NCBI GenBank assembly: GCA_021811105.1
Contig: JAJZPM010000019.1
Location: forward strand, 1 to 54,518
Direction of reading: 5' to 3'
Source of the DNA: Nitrospirota bacterium
Lineage (GTDB): Bacteria > Nitrospirota > Thermodesulfovibrionia > Thermodesulfovibrionales > UBA6898
Length of the DNA: 54,518 nucleotides
Positions 25,374-34,081 of the stretch are shown here, in pieces. Under the pieces are notes generated by a model. It did no database searches. It worked only from the letters and a program-made list of their open reading frames with translations, and was not told the DNA's origin. Each line of letters opens with the position of its first letter. Positions within the stretch are counted from its first letter, which is position 1. Made by a program: the position numbers and the translations under genes.

Positions 25374-25553
25374 CCGTCTTCCTCCTTGTCACGAATTTTT
25401 TTTCCGGCAGCCTTCCACTGCATGCATGCCCGCTATCTTCGTTTCCCGCATGCGGTTACTATAAATACCATAAACGGGCGATAAAGTAAATTGGAAAATA
25501 ATGACGATCGAATTTACTTCTATTGAAATTTCATAAGTGCTAAACAGGGAAGG

Positions 25554-26615
25554 TCATTCCGGAAAACCGCTCTGCCCTTCGATCAGATTTTTCACCTTTT
25601 CGTAAACAACCTCAGGAGCGATGCCTCTCATGCATTTCACGTCAGGGCATTTCTTCCTGTAACAGGGCGCGCAGGGAACACCGCTTTCGACGATAGTGTG
25701 CCGATTTCCGTAAGGACCAGTTCTTCCGGCGCTCGTCGGGCCGAATACGGCGACCACGGGAACGTCGAGTGCCGCCGCGATATGCATCGGGCCTGAGTCA
25801 TTCGAGATCGCAAGTTTTGCCCCTCTCATCAATTCGATCAGTTCCGTGATATCCGTCCGGCCGGCAAGGGACACCGCGTTTCCGCGCGAGGCGCCGACTA
25901 CCCTCTCTGCAATCTTGCCGTCAGAGACGCTTCCCACCACGATGCATCTGACAGACAGCATAGCAGCCACCTTCCCGAAGTTTTCCGCAGGCCATATCTT
26001 CGTATCCCATCTCGCTCCCGGGACAATCACAATATACTCCCCGAATTCCTCCCTGAGTTTTCTTCCCTCCTCTGCCCCTTTCTTCGTAAGAGGAAACGGA
26101 AAGACCGGGTTCTCCGTTTCACAACCGAGCGCACCGGCGATCTTCAGGTATCGGTCGACCGCGTGTACGTCCCTCCCTCCGATCACCTTTTTATTGTAGA
26201 AGATCCTGCTGCCCTCTCTCGCCTCCGAAAAGCCGATCCTCACACGCGCCCTGGAGGCCATCGTGATGACACCGCTCCTCATTAGTCCCTGCAGGTCCAC
26301 GGCAAGATCGTAAGCTTCGCCACCGATCTCCCTGAAAAGGCCCCTTACTTCGCGCAACGTCGAAGCTGCCCGCGAGATCTTCTTCCACCTGTCCTTATTG
26401 ATCACGATCAGCCTGTCGATCATCGGGTTTCCCTCAAGCAGGCCTTCAAGGCCCTTCGCGATGACCCAGTGTATCTCGGCCTTCGGGAAACAGGACCGGA
26501 CCGAATTGAGAAAGGGCAGGCTGTGGACGACATCGCCCAGCGAACTGGGCTTCACGATGAGGATCTTCTTCGGAGGCTTTGTTAACAAAACTCTTTTCCC
26601 CTGTTCGTGCGACAC
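25554..26615 (-). CDS. Glycosyltransferase family 9 (heptosyltransferase-like)
   Basis: A 353-residue GT-B enzyme that adds heptose or a related sugar to LPS core. The N-terminal block is ILIVKPSSLGDVVHSLPFLN. The ADP-sugar side carries IVVGSVSDG, then ISNDSGPMHIAAALDVPVVAVFGPTS, the family signature. Cys-rich residues (CAPCYRKKCPDVKC) close to the end match the core-heptosyltransferase pattern. The start used is GTG 26615; a TTG at 26588 is another possibility. It precedes a related heptosyltransferase fusion gene on the same strand. Confidence 0.88.
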   Translation of the reverse strand: MSHEQGKRVLLTKPPKKILIVKPSSLGDVVHSLPFLNSVRSCFPKAEIHWVIAKGLEGLLEGNPMIDRLIVINKDRWKKISRAASTLREVRGLFREIGGEAYDLAVDLQGLMRSGVITMASRARVRIGFSEAREGSRIFYNKKVIGGRDVHAVDRYLKIAGALGCETENPVFPFPLTKKGAEEGRKLREEFGEYIVIVPGARWDTKIWPAENFGKVAAMLSVRCIVVGSVSDGKIAERVVGASRGNAVSLAGRTDITELIELMRGAKLAISNDSGPMHIAAALDVPVVAVFGPTSAGRTGPYGNRHTIVESGVPCAPCYRKKCPDVKCMRGIAPEVVYEKVKNLIEGQSGFPE

Positions 26616-26669
26616 TATTGATAGTATACCATGCGGTCCGACGACAGAAAATAACCCTTGCGGGACTGG

Positions 26670-26692
26670 ATTGCCCGATCAAGTCGGGCAAT
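26670..26692. repeat. Short palindromic intergenic hairpin
   Basis: ATTGCCCGA and TCGGGCAAT flank a TCAAG loop in the gap between the two heptosyltransferase genes. It is of the same type as other hairpins in this window and has no T tract. Confidence 0.5.
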
Positions 26693-26734
26693 GACAATCA
26701 GTGTAGCTCTACGACCCGACTTATTAGTATCTTT

Positions 26735-28273
26735 TTAGGTTCCAAGGATAACGTCCGTCGCTTCGGCAAGGTCCTTTACCACAAAATCTGCGTAAGGCGA
26801 AGTGAGGTCTTTCCCGGTCCCTACCAGGACCCCTTTTGCTCCGACCGACCTCGCAAGGAACATATCGATCTCCTTGTCCCCAACGACAAACGATCCTTTG
26901 AGGTCTATCCCATGATCCACCCTGGCCCGATGCAGAAGCCCCGGCTCGGGTTTTCGGCAGGAGCAATGTTCGTCCGGATGATGAGGACAGTAATAGAAGC
27001 CGTCAAAACCGTATTCGCCGGTAAAAATATCGTTCACTCTCCTCACAAATCCTTCCTCCACAAGCCCCCTTGCAATGCCCGACTGGTTCGACACCCCTAT
27101 CAGCCGGAACCCGTTCTCCCGCAACCTTCCCAGACTGGCGATATCAGGAAATATCTCAAGGTCTTCCATCCTGTTCAGGAAGTGGGCGTCCCGGCAGAGC
27201 GTGCCGTCCCTGTCGAAGAAAACCGCCCGGCTGCGGCCGATAAGCCTTCTTGCCGCGTCGAACACCTCGTCCGAGCTGATCAGGTCCATACATTTCAGGT
27301 CCTTTCTACTGCATTCTCTCTCGAAGCAGGGGGCGCAATCCAGCGATTTCTTTATCGCAACACTGCCGCCGCCGACCGGCCCGGTCATCTCCGGAGAGGT
27401 CGATCCGAACACCGCCACGACCGGAGTTCCCACGGCGTAACCGATATGCATGGGGCCGGAGTCGTTCGTGATGAGAAGGTCACTTTCCGATATCAGCGCA
27501 GCGAGTTCGCGAAGGGAGGTTTTGCCGGCAACCGGGAGGAGACGAGCGTCCGGTCCTGAAAGGCCGGAGCCGCCCATGCAGCGGACGATCTCCCCGGCGA
27601 TATCTGCTTCGGCCGGGCCTCCCGTAAGGAGGACGCCGCCGTCTAGTTCGTCGATCACTCTCATCGCTGCTTCGGCAAAACGTTCGGGGCGCCATCTTTT
27701 GGAAGACCCGTATGTAGCGCCCGGATTGACCGCAACGACCGGCCGCTTCAGTGCGTTAAGGCGTTCTCTGGCTGCGAGGCGCTCTTCCAACTGGAGATAT
27801 ATCCACGGCGCGGACTTTGCAACAGGGACCCCGGCCTTTGACAAAAGATTCAGGTAATAGTCGATATGGTGAAGACGTTCGGCAGAAGAGTCGAAAAGAA
27901 CAGAATGAGTCAAGAGGAAACTTCTTGCGTCTCTTGCATAACCTACCCTGTCCGGGACCCCGGCAAGAGAAGCGATCATCGCGGCATCGAAGGCGTTCTG
28001 CAGAAGAAGTGCAGAGCAAAAGCGCCGCTCCCTCAGCTTTTTTGCCAGTCTGAGACGTCCCGGCAGGCTCTCGTACTCAGCGGAATAGAGGATAATCTCG
28101 TCGATATTCGGGTCCTTTTCGAACAACGGGGCAACCCAGGGTTTCACCAGGAGCGATATTTTCGCACCGGGCCGTGCAAGCCTGAGCGCGCGCACAGCAG
28201 GCATCGTCATTACGGCGTCGCCGATCCAGTTGACGCCCCGCACGAGGATGTTGTCGCAATCATTCAGGGACAC
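26735..28273 (-). CDS. Heptosyltransferase II fused to GmhB-type phosphatase
   Basis: A 512-residue two-domain protein. The N-terminal part (to about residue 350) is a GT9 heptosyltransferase: NILVRGVNWIGDAVMTMPAV at the start, then LITNDSGPMHIGYAVGTPVVAVFG. The C-terminal part (from AVFFDRDGTL) is an HAD phosphatase of the GmhB type with SNQSGIARG and the zinc loop CPHHPDEHCSC followed by RKPEPGL. GmhB removes the 7-phosphate from D-glycero-beta-D-manno-heptose 1,7-bisphosphate. Fusion would couple donor synthesis to transfer. The GTG at 28273 is chosen because the longer frame to 28384 runs through a non-coding repeat. Confidence 0.87.
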   Translation of the reverse strand: MSLNDCDNILVRGVNWIGDAVMTMPAVRALRLARPGAKISLLVKPWVAPLFEKDPNIDEIILYSAEYESLPGRLRLAKKLRERRFCSALLLQNAFDAAMIASLAGVPDRVGYARDARSFLLTHSVLFDSSAERLHHIDYYLNLLSKAGVPVAKSAPWIYLQLEERLAARERLNALKRPVVAVNPGATYGSSKRWRPERFAEAAMRVIDELDGGVLLTGGPAEADIAGEIVRCMGGSGLSGPDARLLPVAGKTSLRELAALISESDLLITNDSGPMHIGYAVGTPVVAVFGSTSPEMTGPVGGGSVAIKKSLDCAPCFERECSRKDLKCMDLISSDEVFDAARRLIGRSRAVFFDRDGTLCRDAHFLNRMEDLEIFPDIASLGRLRENGFRLIGVSNQSGIARGLVEEGFVRRVNDIFTGEYGFDGFYYCPHHPDEHCSCRKPEPGLLHRARVDHGIDLKGSFVVGDKEIDMFLARSVGAKGVLVGTGKDLTSPYADFVVKDLAEATDVILGT

Positions 28274-28336
28274 AGATGATTGTAACCGATGCGCAGAAGG
28301 AAAGTCAGGGTGAAGGCACCAGAAGCACGTTTGAAT

Positions 28337-28364
28337 GCAGGGGCGTATCGCAATACGCCCCTGC
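28337..28364. repeat. GGGCGTAT-type hairpin
   Basis: GCAGGGGCGTAT and its complement ATACGCCCCTGC form a perfect 12-bp stem with a CGCA loop, between the Ig-like lipoprotein stop and the heptosyltransferase start. A related hairpin (GGGCGTGATTAATCACGCCC) lies at 45689. It may also terminate the lipoprotein message. Confidence 0.65.
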
Positions 28365-28395
28365 GAATCTGCAGAAGATCCCATAGATGGCTAAA

Positions 28396-29916
28396 CTACT
28401 GTATCGTAATCACAGATGATGCAGTGAGTCCACCCGAATCCTGCACATTCAACGTCACCGTACCACCCGGGGTTGCCGCAGGATCAATATTTACGCTGAT
28501 AACCGATGTCGTCCACGAGCCATTGCCGGGTGTCCCGTTATAGGCGAAATTAGCGTTGGACGAACTCGTTACGTACGGAGGCGTACCGCCGGATATGGAA
28601 AAACTCTGAGTCGCCCCTGGCGCAAGTGTAACATTAGAAGGCGTAATCCTCAATGGAAGTGCCGTTACCGTCACAGTTGCCGGGACCACCGAACCTGCAG
28701 CATCCGTTATCGTATAGGTGATTGGCCCCGTAGGAGGAGTGAGAGGTGCGGTGACACTATACGTCCCTCCGCTTGTGGAAATCGCGGAGGGGAATGGCTG
28801 CGCAGAGGAATTATTAGATGCTATCGAATAAGGCGGAATTCCCCCGGTCACTCTGAATACCTGGCTGCTTCCTGCAGTGAGGGTCACGGTTGACGGCGAG
28901 ACAACCAGTGCAGGAGGGGTATCGACCGTCACGGTTGCCGAGATGATGGAACCAGCAGTGTCCCGGATCGTAAACGTAATAGGTGTCCCCGGAGTCATGG
29001 TGGGAGGAATGTTGATTGTAAAAGTACCTCCGCTTAAGTCCACAATGGAAGGTGAAGGAGGAACCGCCGCATTGTTCGTAATAATCGTATACGGTGGCAA
29101 GCCATCTATAATGATGAACTGTCCGCTCTCGCCGGGAAGTATTTTGAGAGAATCAGGAAATACCTTGGGTTGCGAGGCAGGTTTTCCTACCGTCAACGTC
29201 ACACTCGCCTGAGTGCCGACGCTATCGATAATCGTATATATTACGGATATGCCGTCCGGCGTCCCGAAGGGAACGGCAACGGTAAACGAGCCTCCACTCG
29301 AACCAACCGTCGAAGGCGCCGGCAGCAGCACCGATGGATTCGCGGAAACCGTGTATGGAGGAATACCTCCCACGATATTAAACTGCGCAGTACTACCCGC
29401 AGGCACCGTTTGCGGTGATGGAGAAACCGCCAATGCCTGAGGCTTCGAGGTCACTTCAAGACCGACCGAAGGAGACTGGTCACCGCTGGCTACAACCAGA
29501 CTGCCGGAATAGGCAAGACCTCCGCCGGACTTATAGAGGATGCAGAGGTCATAGTTCCCCTTATTATCGGTTGTTCTCACGACCGGCGTGCCTACGATCC
29601 GCGTGCCGTCGCAAAGCGTCACCGCGCCTGCCGCATCGGAAAGTATGTTTGTATCGGGAGGATTAGCAAACCCGAAGCTGATCGAAAACGTCACGTCGCG
29701 CACCCCCGGAGCGTTCGTAGCTTTCGAGTCCTTGACAGCCACATGAAAAGTCTGGCTCGCGCTCTCGATCGTACTGCTCGCGCTTTCGACGGTTATTTTT
29801 TCCGAAGGAGTCAACGTCATCACCGCACCGGACGGCGCGTCGCTGCCACTACCGCTGCAGCCTGAAATAATCATGAGGACCGTCAGGCATATGACCGCAA
29901 AAACAGCTTTCTTCAT
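28396..29916 (-). CDS. Lipoprotein with four Ig-like tandem repeats
   Basis: A 506-residue protein with a lipobox (ISGC, Cys20), so it is likely anchored to a membrane by lipid. After an N-terminal domain of about 140 residues there are four tandem repeats of about 80-85 residues. Each begins with a VSPS or ITPS-type strand and contains a core of the type GGIPPYT or GGTPPYV, then SGGTFT-like and a VTVT-type end. These are bacterial Ig-like beta domains. It is probably a surface or periplasmic scaffold or adhesin. It lies beside the LPS heptose genes but is probably unrelated to them. Confidence 0.82.
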   Translation of the reverse strand: MKKAVFAVICLTVLMIISGCSGSGSDAPSGAVMTLTPSEKITVESASSTIESASQTFHVAVKDSKATNAPGVRDVTFSISFGFANPPDTNILSDAAGAVTLCDGTRIVGTPVVRTTDNKGNYDLCILYKSGGGLAYSGSLVVASGDQSPSVGLEVTSKPQALAVSPSPQTVPAGSTAQFNIVGGIPPYTVSANPSVLLPAPSTVGSSGGSFTVAVPFGTPDGISVIYTIIDSVGTQASVTLTVGKPASQPKVFPDSLKILPGESGQFIIIDGLPPYTIITNNAAVPPSPSIVDLSGGTFTINIPPTMTPGTPITFTIRDTAGSIISATVTVDTPPALVVSPSTVTLTAGSSQVFRVTGGIPPYSIASNNSSAQPFPSAISTSGGTYSVTAPLTPPTGPITYTITDAAGSVVPATVTVTALPLRITPSNVTLAPGATQSFSISGGTPPYVTSSSNANFAYNGTPGNGSWTTSVISVNIDPAATPGGTVTLNVQDSGGLTASSVITIQ

Positions 29917-30022
29917 CTCTCCTCCTTGGATCTCACCCTCGTGCTACGGGAGACACTGTGACAAAATAAATTTACGCGTATTATAGCCTTATCGTGCAGG
30001 CTTTGCATAGAGGGGACTGCAT

Positions 30023-30097
30023 AACCCCTCCCCAACCTCCCCTTATCTTAAGGGGAGGAAAAACCCCCTCTTAATTTAAGAGGGGGAAGGGGGAGTT
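30023..30097. repeat. Double-hairpin intergenic repeat, copy 2
   Basis: Same plan as 6364-6437: outer AACCCCTCCCC against GGGGGAGTT, with an inner hairpin CCTCCCCTTA/TAAGGGGAGG (30036-30058) and a second one CCCCCTCTT/AAGAGGGGG (30064-30086). It is located between convergent or adjacent minus-strand genes with no coding content. Confidence 0.65.
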
Positions 30098-30128
30098 ACT
30101 TCTGCCGATTCAGCCCTGCGCAGACAGC

Positions 30129-32087
30129 TCACAACGGCCGCGAAAGGAATTCTTCGAGGGCTTTTACCTCATAAATGGGTTCCAGACAGACCCCTGAAGC
30201 AAGGCAGGGGGTGACTGAGCCCTTCTCTCCGGAATATGCAAGCGTCTTGTAAGGTCTGAAGCAATGGACCGCCCTTTCGGCCAATTCGCTTCCTGAAGCG
30301 GCACCGACACTCAGTTTCATGATATTGAAATATGCGTCGACCGCGCAGTGAAAATAACCTGCATGGATGCCGAGATCGGCGGCAGTTCCGGAAAAGGTTT
30401 TGAGTCCCTCTTCAGCCCGCCGGTAATAGTCGTCCTTTCCGGTAAGGAAGTGCAGCCTGAGGAGTTGCATGATCCCTACCGAATTCGCCGAGGGGTGAGG
30501 AATGTCCTCCACAGGTTTCATCCTGATGCCCAACACCTCCTCGTCGGTATCCCGGAATCCACCCTGTCCTTCGTCCCAGAATTTTGCGATGCCGAGATCA
30601 GCAAGTCTTTCCGCGGTGTCCAGGTATGGGCCATGCGCCGTCACCTCATACGCGTCGATCAGCGCCGCAGTCACGTTCGCGTAGTCGTCAAACACGCCCT
30701 TGATCCCTCCGGCATGGAGAAGCTCATCCCCGGCAAAATGCTCCCTCAAAATCCTGTCGAGGCTTTTCAGGGCGAACTCCTTGAGAGGTTTGTCTCCGAG
30801 CGTCCTGAAGGCGACCAGAAATGCAGAGATACACGTGCCGTTGAGCCCTGAATACAACACCCGGTCCACGAAGGGCATTACCCGGCTGTTCCGCGCGCCG
30901 AGCAATTTTGCCCTTGCCGACCCGATGGTCTTCAGTACCCGCTCCGGTGCATAGCCGGTTTTGACGGCAATTTCCGGCGGTTCCATTGCCACAAAGAGCA
31001 CCCGCTTCGCACTGTCATGGGGCATCCTCCCTCTTTCGTGGAAGAGGTGGAGGGACATGACCTTGTACTCCTCCTCATCGAGGGCTCCTCTCAAATCCTC
31101 GTCCCGCCAGATAAAATACCCCCCCTCGTCTTCGAGAGTCACGTCGGCATCCTGGCTGCCGTAAAAACCGCCCCTTGGGTCCGAGAGGACTTCGAGGAAA
31201 AATCGTATGATGCCTTCCGCAACAGTCTTGAAATATTCGGAGCCGAATAGGGAGTAAGCGTTCAGAAAATTTCTCAGGAGCCAGGCATTATCGTCCGCCA
31301 TCTTCTCGAAATGAGGTACTATCCATGCCTCGTCGGTCGAGTACCGGTGAAACCCTCCCCCGATCTGGTCGTGGATTCCTCCCTTTGCCATGGCTTCCAG
31401 GGTCTTCGTTACCGCGTATCCGGGCGCCTCCCGGCGGCCAAAAAAATACCTGTTCAGAAGGAATTCCACGGCACCGGGGGCGGGAAACTTCGGGGCTGAA
31501 CCGAACCCCCCGTTCTCCGGATCGAACTGGGAGAGAATCAAGGACTCTGCGCGATCAACAAAATCCAGGGTTATCTCACCGGCCGAGGGACCTTCACCCC
31601 TGAGTGCCTCGATCAGCCTTTCTGCGTACTGATCAATTTCACCGCGCCTCGACATAAAAAATTCGTACACCGCTCCCAGCACCTTCTTGAAACCGGCCCG
31701 CCCCTGCCTGTCTTCGGGAGGGAAATATGTCCCCCCGAAAAAAGGTTTCCTTTCGGGGGTGAGAAAGACGCTCAGGGGCCAGCCGCCGCCGCTCCCCATC
31801 GCCGAAACCGCCCTCTGGTACCGCCTGTCTATGTCCGGCCTTTCGTCCCGGTCGAGCTTGACGCTGATGAATCTCTCGTTCAACATCCGCGCCACCTCTT
31901 TATCCTCGAAGCACTCTCTCGCCATGACATGGCACCAGTGGCACCAAATAGCGCCGGTGCTGAGAAATACCGGCTTGTTCTCCTGCCTCGCCCTCTCAAA
32001 TGCCTCGTCGCACCAGGGATACCAGTCGATCTCCTGCTCAGCGGCATGCCGTAAGTAGGGGGACTTTTCCCGTGCGAGTCTGTTCAT
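30129..32087 (-). CDS. DUF255 / YyaL-type thioredoxin-fold protein
   Basis: A 652-residue protein of the YyaL/SPATA20 group. The N-terminal thioredoxin-like domain carries AIWCHWCHVMARECFED, with the CxxC-type pair. It is followed by NGGFGSAPKFPAPG and a long alpha/alpha-barrel region (QIGGGFHRYSTDEAWIVPHFEK, then DDYANVTAALIDAYE). No signal peptide is present, so it is cytoplasmic. The biochemical function of the family is unsettled. The length is near normal for the family. Confidence 0.9.
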   Translation of the reverse strand: MNRLAREKSPYLRHAAEQEIDWYPWCDEAFERARQENKPVFLSTGAIWCHWCHVMARECFEDKEVARMLNERFISVKLDRDERPDIDRRYQRAVSAMGSGGGWPLSVFLTPERKPFFGGTYFPPEDRQGRAGFKKVLGAVYEFFMSRRGEIDQYAERLIEALRGEGPSAGEITLDFVDRAESLILSQFDPENGGFGSAPKFPAPGAVEFLLNRYFFGRREAPGYAVTKTLEAMAKGGIHDQIGGGFHRYSTDEAWIVPHFEKMADDNAWLLRNFLNAYSLFGSEYFKTVAEGIIRFFLEVLSDPRGGFYGSQDADVTLEDEGGYFIWRDEDLRGALDEEEYKVMSLHLFHERGRMPHDSAKRVLFVAMEPPEIAVKTGYAPERVLKTIGSARAKLLGARNSRVMPFVDRVLYSGLNGTCISAFLVAFRTLGDKPLKEFALKSLDRILREHFAGDELLHAGGIKGVFDDYANVTAALIDAYEVTAHGPYLDTAERLADLGIAKFWDEGQGGFRDTDEEVLGIRMKPVEDIPHPSANSVGIMQLLRLHFLTGKDDYYRRAEEGLKTFSGTAADLGIHAGYFHCAVDAYFNIMKLSVGAASGSELAERAVHCFRPYKTLAYSGEKGSVTPCLASGVCLEPIYEVKALEEFLSRPL

Positions 32088-32151
32088 TCCGCGCCTCTTT
32101 TCATTTTCCGAATGTCATGCACAATTACTAATCCTAAAAAAGGCAGATCAT

Positions 32152-32284
32152 TTACCACGGAGGCACAGGGACACAGAGAAAACAACGGTTTGCCGGAAAA
32201 TTTCGTGTCACCATCGAGGTGATTGGTACATTCAGGAGTTTTCTCTCTTCTTTCAACTCTGTGCCTCTGAGTCTCTGTGGTTAA
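32152..32284. repeat. Long inverted-repeat element (TTACCACGGAGGCACAG type)
   Basis: The left arm TTACCACGGAGGCACAGGG is complementary, with mismatches, to CTCTGTGCCTCTGAGTC and CTCTGTGGTTAA at the right end. The inner arms GAGAAAAC and GTTTTCTC also match. The spacer has no coding frame. This form is typical of dispersed non-autonomous elements. Confidence 0.65.
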
Positions 32285-32333
32285 CTGCTTTTTCTATGAT
32301 AATACGTGCATGAGATGAATATTCTTCTCCGGT

Positions 32334-32423
32334 GTCATTCCTGCTTGTCCGCCCCGGCGGATTCGCCGAGGAGAATCGGGAATCCTTCTCAGGACCGAGA
32401 GATTGCGGACAAGCCGCAATGAC
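32334..32423. mobile_element. MITE-like 90-bp element
   Basis: The termini are GTCATTCCTGCTTGTCCGC (32334) and GCGGACAAGCCGCAATGAC (32405-32423). They match as inverted repeats in 17 of 19 positions. The inside has no open frame and further small palindromes (CCGCCCCGGCGGATT). It looks like a non-autonomous mobile element or MITE; the transposase that would move it is unknown. Confidence 0.55.
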
Positions 32424-32483
32424 AGAACTCGGAACAGACTTTTTCGGTTCGTCCGTTTTATTCCTGACGAATGCAATCAAGGC

Positions 32484-32990
32484 CTATTTTTTCTTCAGCA
32501 TCTTAAGCGTCTCGCGCATGAAGGCCGGAAGGTCCGAAGGCTGCCGCGATGTGACGAGGTTGCCGTCGACTACCACTTCTTTGTCTTCATACACAGCGCC
32601 GGCCCCTTTCATTTCGGCCGCGACCGACTTGTAGCATGTTGCGTGTCTCCCCTTCATCAGCCCTGCGGTGATCAACGTCTGCGGGCCGTGACAGATGGCG
32701 GACACAGGCTTCTTCTCCGCGAAAAAGAATTTGGCGATCCCTACCGCCGTCCTGTCTCTTCTTACCGCCTCCGGCGCCTTGCCGCCGGGGAGAATGAGGA
32801 TGTCGTATTCCTCCGGATCGACCTCTTCAAGGGTTTTATCCACCGCGATCTCGTACCCGTGTTTGCCCTTTATTGTCCCCTTTTTCATGGAAGCGATGTC
32901 CACTGATATCCCTTCTTCCTTCAGCCGGTAGTACGGTGAAAAGAGCTCGAGGTCCTCGAAATTGTCCGCGCTGATCATTAATGCCTTCAT
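32484..32990 (-). CDS. DJ-1/PfpI family protein
   Basis: A 168-residue class I glutamine-amidotransferase-like protein of the DJ-1/PfpI group. The nucleophile Cys is in SAICHGPQTLI, and the start MKALMISADNFEDLELF is typical, with an acidic residue in that loop. The insert IAVDKTLEEVDPEEYD and LILPGGKAPEAVRRD match deglycase/YhbO relatives. Probable role: repair of glycated or oxidised molecules. The length fits the single-domain form. Confidence 0.9.
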   Translation of the reverse strand: MKALMISADNFEDLELFSPYYRLKEEGISVDIASMKKGTIKGKHGYEIAVDKTLEEVDPEEYDILILPGGKAPEAVRRDRTAVGIAKFFFAEKKPVSAICHGPQTLITAGLMKGRHATCYKSVAAEMKGAGAVYEDKEVVVDGNLVTSRQPSDLPAFMRETLKMLKKK

Positions 32991-33112
32991 GGTTTCCTCC
33001 TCGGGAGAGAATGTAGGAACTAATTACATGCTATCACGGAAGCGGCCATTGTCAAAAAAAACGGTTGGCGGCATAGCGACCACAGCAGAGGGTCATTCCC
33101 ATAAAAGTCATC

Positions 33113-33180
33113 GTCATTCCCCGGCTTGACCGGGGAATCCAGAAGGCACTGGATGCCCGCTTAAGACCTGCGGGCATGAC
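33113..33180. repeat. GTCATTCCCCGG-type inverted-repeat element
   Basis: GTCATTCCCCGG at the left end pairs approximately with CTGCGGGCATGAC at the right. The interior holds the hairpins CCCCGGCTTGACCGGGG and GCCCGCTTAAGACCTGCGGGC. It lies just past the end of the ferredoxin gene and may act as its 3' end. Confidence 0.6.
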
Positions 33181-33199
33181 AGACAAGCGGAATGGATGT

Positions 33200-34033
33200 C
33201 TATCGGGGGGAAAAGGGTTCCGGAGGCGCATCCGGTTCGACAAGGCGAATCGCTCCGACATGACAAAAGCTCCTGCAAACGCCGCAGCCGAAACAGCGCT
33301 GATGGTCGATAACTGCCTTATTGTCCACATCAGAATACTCGATCGCGCCGAACTGGCAGACTTGCATGCACTCGCCGCATCCGGTGCATTCCGACTGACC
33401 AATTATTGCGGTGCTTTCGGCCCTGAACATGATCGGCATCCGGAGTCCGACCGTGCTTCTCATGGCAAGACAGGCTTTTATTTCACAGTTGCATATCGCC
33501 CCGATAAACGGGGTCCGGAAAGTCCAGATGCTGTGCACCATCCCCTGACGGTCCAAATCCCTTATCTGATCGAGGGCCTGTTCCCTCCGGAGGTGGTCGA
33601 ATCTGGCGACATCCGGGGCACCGAAATAATCCATGTCAAGATCGCCGAACCAGTCCGACTGTCCGACGCTGATGCTGTAACAGACTCGCTGCTCCTTCTT
33701 CTCGACCGCCCATCGGCAGCCGCAGGGAAGCCGCACCGCGCTGTTACAGATCGAAAGTATCCGGGCCACTTCTTCGATCGGGACCACCTGGCCGAAATGT
33801 ATAGATTTCATCTCCGCGATGTAGGGAGCCCTTATCCTGTCGAGCAGCCTCGGGTTCCGCCGGTACATCCGCTCCATACGGGTGATCTTGCTGTTCCCTC
33901 CTCCGATATACTCCTTATAGAAATTCCTGATCATGGACTTGCGGCCGGGATCATGCAGCAGTTCCTCCGCATAATTCTTCGCGTTAAAATACCACTTCTC
34001 GCCCTCGCCGTGCTTCGTGCAAAATTCACACAT
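33200..34033 (-). CDS. Cysteine-rich 4Fe-4S ferredoxin-domain protein
   Basis: A 277-residue protein with 17 cysteines. The N-terminal MCEFC pair is followed by about 165 residues with further cysteine pairs (CNSAVRLPCGCRW and CNCEIKACLAM). The last 65 residues are a two-cluster ferredoxin domain with CTGCGECMQVC and CFGCGVCRSFC. The start MCEFCTKHGEGEKWYF agrees with conserved proteins of this type. The N-terminal part is not one of the ferredoxin folds I recognise; it may hold extra clusters or a substrate-binding domain. No signal peptide is present. No partner dehydrogenase lies next to it. Confidence 0.8.
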   Translation of the reverse strand: MCEFCTKHGEGEKWYFNAKNYAEELLHDPGRKSMIRNFYKEYIGGGNSKITRMERMYRRNPRLLDRIRAPYIAEMKSIHFGQVVPIEEVARILSICNSAVRLPCGCRWAVEKKEQRVCYSISVGQSDWFGDLDMDYFGAPDVARFDHLRREQALDQIRDLDRQGMVHSIWTFRTPFIGAICNCEIKACLAMRSTVGLRMPIMFRAESTAIIGQSECTGCGECMQVCQFGAIEYSDVDNKAVIDHQRCFGCGVCRSFCHVGAIRLVEPDAPPEPFSPR

Positions 34034-34081
34034 CGCGCTTCCTCATCGCATAATTATAGCAAATGGCAGGGGCTGTCCGGA

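Larger units (their letters stand above)
32088..32483. other. Intergenic region made of two inverted-repeat elements
   Basis: No gene is recognisable. The stretch is largely filled by the two elements at 32152-32284 and 32334-32423, described separately. Confidence 0.6.
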
